Source: Avoscillospira_A sp052117125 (lineage in GTDB: Bacteria; Bacillota; Clostridia; Oscillospirales; Oscillospiraceae). Taken from it: a DNA stretch of 64,000 nucleotides. A program made the translations under genes and the position numbers. Shown piece after piece: positions 59,560 through 64,000 of this stretch (positions are counted from its first letter, which is position 1; every line of letters starts with the position of its first letter). The notes under the pieces are model-generated. The model ran no database searches and was not told where the DNA came from. It worked only from the letters and a program-made list of their open reading frames with translations. The stretch spans positions 124,001 through 188,000 of the forward strand of contig NZ_JBQKJT010000006.1 in NCBI RefSeq assembly GCF_052117125.1. The letters are read 5' to 3'.

Positions 59560-61442
59560 AAATTCAGACGAGAGAAGATCTGCAGCAGCTGCGCGCTGCC
59601 GCCCAGGCCACCATTAAAAATTATTCCTGCCGCATCCTGGTCTGCGCCGGTACCGGCTGTATCGCCACCGGTTCCCAGAAAATCTACGACAAGATGGTGG
59701 AGATCGCCCGGGACTATCCCAATGTGACCGTGGAATTCAAGCCCCACGACGCCGACGCCCATCCCATCGGCATCAAGCGCACCGGATGTCAGGGCATCTG
59801 TGAGCTGGGTCCCCTGGTCCGCATTCAGAAGGGCGACAAGGTCATCCAGCTGGTCCGTGTCAAGGAAGAGGATTGCCAGGAGGTCTTTGAGCGCTGTGTT
59901 CTGGGCGACGAGGTCCTGGATCATCATACATACCGCCAAAACGGCATTTTCTACCCCAAGCCCGAAGAAATTCCCTTCATGGCCAAGCAGACCCGCATCG
60001 CCCTGGAGAACTGCGGCAAGCTGGACGCTGAATCCCTGGAGGAATACATCGCTGCCGGCGGCTTCTCCGCCCTGGAGAAAGCCCTCTTTGAACTACAGCC
60101 CTCCGACGTGGTGGACATCGTGGACGCCGCCGAGCTGCGGGGCCGCGGCGGCGGCGGCTATCCCGCCGGCCGTAAGTGGAAGCAGGTCATGCGTCAGAAA
60201 GAGACCACCCGCTACGTGGTCTGTAACGGCGACGAGGGCGACCCCGGCGCGTTTATGGACGGCTCCGTCATGGAAGGCGATCCTTTCCGTCTTATCGAGG
60301 GCATGATGCTGGCCGCCTACGCCGTCAGCGCCAAGGACGGTTATATCTACGTCCGCGCCGAGTATCCCAACTCTGTGGCCCGGCTGAGCCATGCCATTGC
60401 CCGGCTGGAGGAAGTGGGCCTGCTGGGTGACAACATCCTGGGCACCGACTTCTCCTTCCGTCTGCATATCAACCGCGGCGCCGGCGCCTTCGTCTGCGGC
60501 GAAGGCTCGGCCCTGACGGCCTCCATCGAAGGCAACCGCGGTATGCCCCGCGTCAAGCCGCCCCGCACGGTGGAAAAGGGCCTGTGGGGAAAGCCCACGG
60601 TTCTCAACAACGTGGAAACCTTTGCCAATGTACCCATGATCATTCTCCGCGGGTCCGACTGGTACCGCTCCATCGGCACCGCCGGCAGCCCCGGCACCAA
60701 GACCTTCTCCCTCACCGGTTCCATTGAGAACACCGGCCTCATCGAAGTCCCCATGGGTACCACCCTGCGGGAGATCATCTTCGATATCGGCGGCGGCCTC
60801 AAGGACGGCGCCACCTTCAAGGCCGTGCAGATCGGCGGCCCCTCCGGCGGCTGTCTCACCGAGGCACATCTGGACGTGCCCCTGGACTTCGACTCCGTCA
60901 AGAAGTACGGCGCCATCGTCGGCTCCGGCGGCCTGGTGGTCATGGACGAGCACACCTGCATGGTGGAAGTGGCCCGCTTCTTTATGAGCTTCACCCAGCG
61001 CGAGTCCTGCGGCAAGTGCGTCCCCTGCCGCGAGGGCACCAAGCGGATGCTGGAGATTCTGGAGAAGATCGTCGCCGGTGAAGGCGAACTGGAGGACCTG
61101 GACCGTCTGGAGGAACTGGCCGAGATGGTCAAGAGCATGGCCCTCTGCGGTCTGGGCAAGAGCGCGCCCCTGCCGGTCCTCAGCACCCTCAAGACCTTCC
61201 GCGACGAGTATGTGGAGCACATTGTGGACCACAAGTGCCGGGCCAAGGTCTGTACGGCCATGCGCCATTACCGCATCAACCCCGAGTTCTGTAAGGGCTG
61301 CGGCAAATGTGCCAAGAACTGCCCCGTCGGCGCCATCACCGGCCAGCGGAAGGAGTGCTATCACATCGACACCAACCTGTGCATCAAGTGCGACGCCTGC
61401 CGCGACAACTGCGCCTTTGATGCCATCTATGTGGACGCGTAG
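59556..61442 (+). CDS. hydB: NADH-linked hydrogenase NuoF-like flavin subunit (HydB)
   Basis: 628 aa. N-terminal [2Fe-2S] thioredoxin-like part (RILVCAGTGCIATG, TGCQGICELGPLV), the NuoF flavin/NADH core (RGRGGGGYPAGRKW; CNGDEGDPGAFMDG), the [4Fe-4S] site ESCGKCVPCREG, and two C-terminal ferredoxin clusters (CKGCGKCAKNCP; CIKCDACRDNC). This domain order is that of HydB of bifurcating hydrogenases. Oxidises NADH and passes electrons to HydA. TTG start with GAGGTGAGG upstream. Confidence 0.94.
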   Translation: MKIQTREDLQQLRAAAQATIKNYSCRILVCAGTGCIATGSQKIYDKMVEIARDYPNVTVEFKPHDADAHPIGIKRTGCQGICELGPLVRIQKGDKVIQLVRVKEEDCQEVFERCVLGDEVLDHHTYRQNGIFYPKPEEIPFMAKQTRIALENCGKLDAESLEEYIAAGGFSALEKALFELQPSDVVDIVDAAELRGRGGGGYPAGRKWKQVMRQKETTRYVVCNGDEGDPGAFMDGSVMEGDPFRLIEGMMLAAYAVSAKDGYIYVRAEYPNSVARLSHAIARLEEVGLLGDNILGTDFSFRLHINRGAGAFVCGEGSALTASIEGNRGMPRVKPPRTVEKGLWGKPTVLNNVETFANVPMIILRGSDWYRSIGTAGSPGTKTFSLTGSIENTGLIEVPMGTTLREIIFDIGGGLKDGATFKAVQIGGPSGGCLTEAHLDVPLDFDSVKKYGAIVGSGGLVVMDEHTCMVEVARFFMSFTQRESCGKCVPCREGTKRMLEILEKIVAGEGELEDLDRLEELAEMVKSMALCGLGKSAPLPVLSTLKTFRDEYVEHIVDHKCRAKVCTAMRHYRINPEFCKGCGKCAKNCPVGAITGQRKECYHIDTNLCIKCDACRDNCAFDAIYVDA

Positions 61443-61453
61443 GAGGATCAGAC

Positions 61454-63142
61454 ATGGGAATTATGACCATTGACGGACGGAAAGTCCAGTTTACCGATGA
61501 AAAAAATGTGCTGAGTGTCATTCGGAACGCCGGCATCGATATCCCCACCCTGTGCTATCACTCCGAGGTCTCCACCTTCGGCGCCTGCCGTCTGTGTACC
61601 GTGGAGGATGACCGTGGCCGGACCTTTGCCTCCTGCTCCGAGGAGCCGCGGGACGGCATGGTCATCTACACCAACACCGGCCGCATCAAGCGCCACCGCA
61701 AGCTGATTCTGGAGCTGCTGCTGGCCGCCCACTGCCGCGACTGCACCACCTGCGTCAAGAGCGGCGAATGTAATTTGCAGATGCTGGCCCACCGCCTGGG
61801 CGTCACCCAGGTCCGGTTCGCCAATACCCGAGAGATTCACGAGGTGGACACCAGTTCCCCCTCCATCGTCCGCGACCCCAACAAGTGCATCCTCTGCGGC
61901 GACTGTATCCGCGCCTGCGACGAGCTTCAGGGCATCGGCGCGCTGGGCTTTGCTTTCCGCGGCACCGACGCCATGGTGATGCCCGCGTTCAACAAAAAGA
62001 TTGCCCAAACCCTCTGCGTCAACTGCGGCCAGTGCCGTGTCTACTGCCCCACCGGCGCCATCAGCATCCACACCAACACCGACGAGGTTTGGGACGCCTT
62101 GGGCGATCCCGACGTCCGGGTGGTGGCCCAGGTAGCTCCCGCCGTCCGGGTGGCCGTGGGCGATGCCTTTGGCATCGAAAAGGGCAAGAGCGTTATGGGT
62201 AAGATTGTCAATGTCCTGCACCGCCTGGGCTTCGACGAGGTCTACGACACCGCCTTCTCCGCCGACTTGACGGTGATGGAGGAGTCCGCCGAGTTCCTCA
62301 ACCGGGTGGAAGCCGGTATCAAGCTGCCTCTGCTGACCTCCTGCTGCCCCTCCTGGGTCAAGTTCGTCACCGATCAGTACCCGGAGTTCAAGGAGAATCT
62401 GTCCACCTGCCGTTCTCCCCAGGGCATGATGTCCGCCCTCATCAAGGAGTGGTACCGCGACCCCAAGAACGCCAAGGGCAAACGCACCATTGTCGTATCC
62501 ATTATGCCCTGTACGGCCAAAAAGATGGAGGCCAAGCGAGCCAACAGCTTCACCAAGGGTGAGCAGGATACGGATATCGTCATCACCACCACAGAGCTGA
62601 TCCGCATGATCCGCAACTCCGGCATTGATTTCGCCTGCCTGACGCCCGAGGCCAGCGACGTGCCCTTCGGCTTCGGCTCCGGCGGCGGCGTCATTTTCGG
62701 TGTCACCGGCGGCGTGACCGAGGCGGTGCTGCGCCGTCTGATTCCCGAGCACGACAAGGTGGCTTTGGATGCCATTGCGGAATGCGGCGTCCGCGGCGAC
62801 GACGCCATCAAATCCTTCCAGTTTGAGTTTAACGGCCGGACCCTGAATATCTGTGTTGTCAGCGGCCTGATTCATGCCCGCCAGGTCATGGACCAGGTCA
62901 AGGCCGGCGAGGTCCACTACGACCTCATCGAGGTCATGGCCTGCCGCCGCGGCTGCATCATGGGCGGCGGCCAGCCGCCCAGAGCCGGTAACCGTACCAA
63001 GGCCGCCCGTGCCAAGGGCATCTACAATGCCGACAACATGTCCATCATCAAAAAGCCCGACGAGAACCCCATGGTCATGTCCCTCTACGAAGGACTGCTC
63101 AAGGGCAAGGCGCATGAACTGCTGCACAACAAGGACTATTGA
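61454..63142 (+). CDS. hydA: [FeFe]-hydrogenase catalytic subunit (HydA)
   Basis: 562 aa. N-terminal [2Fe-2S] plant-type domain (CYHSEVSTFGACRLC), a His-Cys3 [4Fe-4S] site (HCRDCTTCVKSGEC), two ferredoxin clusters (CILCGDCIRAC; CVNCGQCRVYCP), then the H-cluster motifs L1 TSCCPSW, L2 MPCTAKKME and L3 EVMACRRGCIMGGGQP. L3 has Arg in place of the first Gly of the usual ACxGGC. Makes H2 from NADH and reduced ferredoxin. The maturases HydEFG are not in the window. Confidence 0.95.
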   Translation: MGIMTIDGRKVQFTDEKNVLSVIRNAGIDIPTLCYHSEVSTFGACRLCTVEDDRGRTFASCSEEPRDGMVIYTNTGRIKRHRKLILELLLAAHCRDCTTCVKSGECNLQMLAHRLGVTQVRFANTREIHEVDTSSPSIVRDPNKCILCGDCIRACDELQGIGALGFAFRGTDAMVMPAFNKKIAQTLCVNCGQCRVYCPTGAISIHTNTDEVWDALGDPDVRVVAQVAPAVRVAVGDAFGIEKGKSVMGKIVNVLHRLGFDEVYDTAFSADLTVMEESAEFLNRVEAGIKLPLLTSCCPSWVKFVTDQYPEFKENLSTCRSPQGMMSALIKEWYRDPKNAKGKRTIVVSIMPCTAKKMEAKRANSFTKGEQDTDIVITTTELIRMIRNSGIDFACLTPEASDVPFGFGSGGGVIFGVTGGVTEAVLRRLIPEHDKVALDAIAECGVRGDDAIKSFQFEFNGRTLNICVVSGLIHARQVMDQVKAGEVHYDLIEVMACRRGCIMGGGQPPRAGNRTKAARAKGIYNADNMSIIKKPDENPMVMSLYEGLLKGKAHELLHNKDY

Positions 63143-63155
63143 ATTGACGTTTCCC

Positions 63156-63195
63156 GGAGCGCCGCATTTTGCGGCGCTCCGCTTGTTGTTTTTTG
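63156..63195 (+). terminator. Terminator of the hydrogenase operon
   Basis: A 10-bp G/C stem (63156-63165 with 63171-63180), loop ATTTT, followed by GCTTGTTGTTTTTT. Confidence 0.85.
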
Positions 63196-63202
63196 TAAAA
63201 AC

Positions 63203-63231
63203 TTGACATTTCATGCTGAGTATGCTATACT
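63203..63231 (+). promoter_or_regulatory. Orphan consensus promoter
   Basis: TTGACA (63203-63208), 17 bases, TATACT (63226-63231). No start codon with ribosome site follows before the terminator at 63322-63371. Confidence 0.82.
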
Positions 63232-63237
63232 GCAATA

Positions 63238-63371
63238 GCACAGTACCGTGTAACGGAAAAGAGGGCGCGCAGGCCGGTATAGGGGCTTCCTCCACGGGAA
63301 GAGCCGTTTCCTGCTGCCGAAAAAAATCGTCATTCTCCCGGTGGGTCCACCGTGGGAATGACGATTTTTTC
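63238..63371 (+). ncRNA. Candidate small RNA of unknown class
   Basis: A ~134-nt unit from the predicted start to a strong intrinsic terminator (15-bp stem 63322-63336 with 63357-63371, T-run). It encodes no credible peptide. Internal structure: GGC-GC-GCAGG (from ~63265) can pair with CCTGC-TGCC (~63311-63319), enclosing a GGCTTCC-loop-GGGAAGAGCC hairpin. It does not match SRP RNA, 6S, tmRNA or a riboswitch class I know. A riboswitch-attenuator that lost its gene is the alternative. 63372-63451 holds nothing else I can name. Confidence 0.5.
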
Positions 63372-63451
63372 ATACTCTTTTATCTGATCAAGTTCTGGAC
63401 GCACCTACCGTTCGATACTCCGCGTTGAAAGCGTTTTATCAAGAATCGGTG

Positions 63452-63676
63452 TCAGTCTTCCGTGAAGCAATACCGAATGCGCTTCATGCCTTCGCCCACG
63501 GCAATCACCAGCTCGCCGTTGCTCTTCTGCTCCACATCCAGCTCCATGTCCGGATGCAGGGCGCGGACATACTCCACCGGGTCCGCCGTCTCCACTGACT
63601 GGAACTCCAGCACACGGGGGTCCTTGCCGCCACAGTCGGGCTGCTGCTTCTCAACGATCAATTCATAGGATGCCAT
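63452..63676 (-). CDS. Small protein of unknown function
   Basis: 74 aa, acidic, no membrane segment or signal peptide. It has a single CGGKDP turn near residue 15 and a C-terminal EGMKRIRYCFTED. I do not recognise a family. The gene is credible: it has AAGGAGG 7 bases before the ATG, a promoter on the minus strand, and codon use like its neighbours. It is divergent from a GntR regulator with only ~140 bases between start codons. Confidence 0.65.
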   Translation of the reverse strand: MASYELIVEKQQPDCGGKDPRVLEFQSVETADPVEYVRALHPDMELDVEQKSNGELVIAVGEGMKRIRYCFTED

Positions 63677-63715
63677 GTTGCTTCCTCCTTTTTATCCTAT
63701 TAACTATATAGGAAT

Positions 63716-63744
63716 AGTATAGCATAGAGTGGAAAGATTTGCAA
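63716..63744 (-). promoter_or_regulatory. Promoter of the small unknown gene
   Basis: Minus strand TTGCAA (63739-63744), 17 bases, TATACT (63716-63721). Nearly touches the divergent gntR promoter. Confidence 0.6.
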
Positions 63745-63749
63745 GAGGC

Positions 63750-63778
63750 TTGACAAAATTATTTTTGCATCATATAAT
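63750..63778 (+). promoter_or_regulatory. Promoter of gntR
   Basis: TTGACA (63750-63755), 17 bases, TATAAT (63773-63778): exact consensus. Start near 63785, 35 bases before the ATG. Confidence 0.88.
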
Positions 63779-63819
63779 ATAATACAAATAATACAACTAT
63801 AACAAAAGGAGGCGATTCC

Positions 63820-64000
63820 ATGCTGCTGCAACTGCGATTTGACAGCGACGTTCCCATCTACCAGCAAATCCGCGATCAGATTGTCGTGGGCATTGCCGGC
63901 GGGCAGCTGCGGCCGGGCCAACAGCTGCCCACCATCCGGGCCCTGGCGGCGGAAACCGGCGTCAATATGATGACCGTCAGCAAAGCCTACCAGCTTTTGA
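63820..64000 (+). CDS. GntR family transcriptional regulator (YtrA-like), N-terminal fragment
   Basis: The first 60 codons are in the window: VPIYQQIRDQIVVGIAGGQL, GQQLPTIRALAAETGVN and MMTVSKAYQLL form the complete winged helix-turn-helix start of GntR proteins. The phrase PIYQQI with an early G-x-L-R-P-G is typical of the short YtrA subfamily, which usually controls a following ABC transporter. Runs off the right edge. AAAGGAGG before the ATG. Confidence 0.88.
   Translation, partial: MLLQLRFDSDVPIYQQIRDQIVVGIAGGQLRPGQQLPTIRALAAETGVNMMTVSKAYQLL

Overview
The window looks like chromosome of a strictly anaerobic, gut-type Clostridia bacterium (Firmicutes, probably in or near Oscillospiraceae/Ruminococcaceae). 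This is inferred from moderately high GC with strong G/C wobble bias, classical AGGAGG ribosome sites, many TTGACA-N17-TATAAT promoters, a trimeric NADH-linked [FeFe]-hydrogenase, a Na+-pumping oxaloacetate decarboxylase beside ATP-type PEP carboxykinase, an Fe-S-type PurF and a single-chain clostridial PurL. I see no rRNA, transposase, phage module or CRISPR array. The window opens inside a MATE transporter and closes inside a GntR regulator.

Layout. 1-3727: MATE start, then a five-gene redox/detoxification-like operon (acetyltransferase, flavin reductase, hydrolase, cyclophilin-like lipoprotein, CMD-cupin fusion). 4091-6197: a chemoreceptor with an extracellular zinc-binding-type (CZB) domain. 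6546-15456 (minus): a sialic-acid locus with secreted GH33 sialidase, sugar ABC importer, Gfo/Idh/MocA oxidoreductase, AraC regulator and YhcH/NanQ-type protein, resembling the gut nan cluster that uses 2,7-anhydro-Neu5Ac. 15581-18131: tRNA-Ser(CGA), Smr-like protein, GNAT, RlmI-like methyltransferase. 18141-23240 (minus): Na+ decarboxylase oadA-G-biotin carrier-oadB and pckA. 23717-31167 (minus): a tight six-gene run of adenylation enzyme, acyl carrier, MBOAT acyltransferase, an SGNH-polysaccharide deacetylase fusion, MgtC and a xylulokinase-type kinase; the first four form a noncanonical dlt-like envelope-modification cassette.

31536-44525 (plus): a purine operon behind a ZTP (pfl) riboswitch with an attenuator: purE-C-F-M-N, PurO-type IMP cyclohydrolase, stand-alone AICAR transformylase, purD, purL, and an IMP dehydrogenase strikingly like the Tritrichomonas foetus enzyme. 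A frameshifted ribbon-helix-helix gene follows. 44845-47018 (minus): Dus, GreA, racemase. 47109-53611 (plus): feoAB plus a Cys-rich small protein, then a yclNOPQ-like siderophore importer whose promoter region carries repeated TTAG-N6-CTAA motifs. 53649-57800 (minus): M20 amidohydrolase and a P-type cation ATPase behind a yybP-ykoY (Mn2+) riboswitch. 57858-63195 (plus): YhaM-like nuclease and the hydrogenase operon. 63203-63371: a promoter-to-terminator unit without an ORF (candidate small RNA). End: a small unknown protein divergent from gntR.

The genes fit a mucosal fermenter: host-sialoglycan foraging, fermentative redox balance through H2 and a sodium-coupled OAA node, ferrous and siderophore iron uptake, manganese export, and surface-polymer modification. 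The strongest candidates for something under-described are the dlt-like cassette with its fused deacetylase and the orphan RNA unit.
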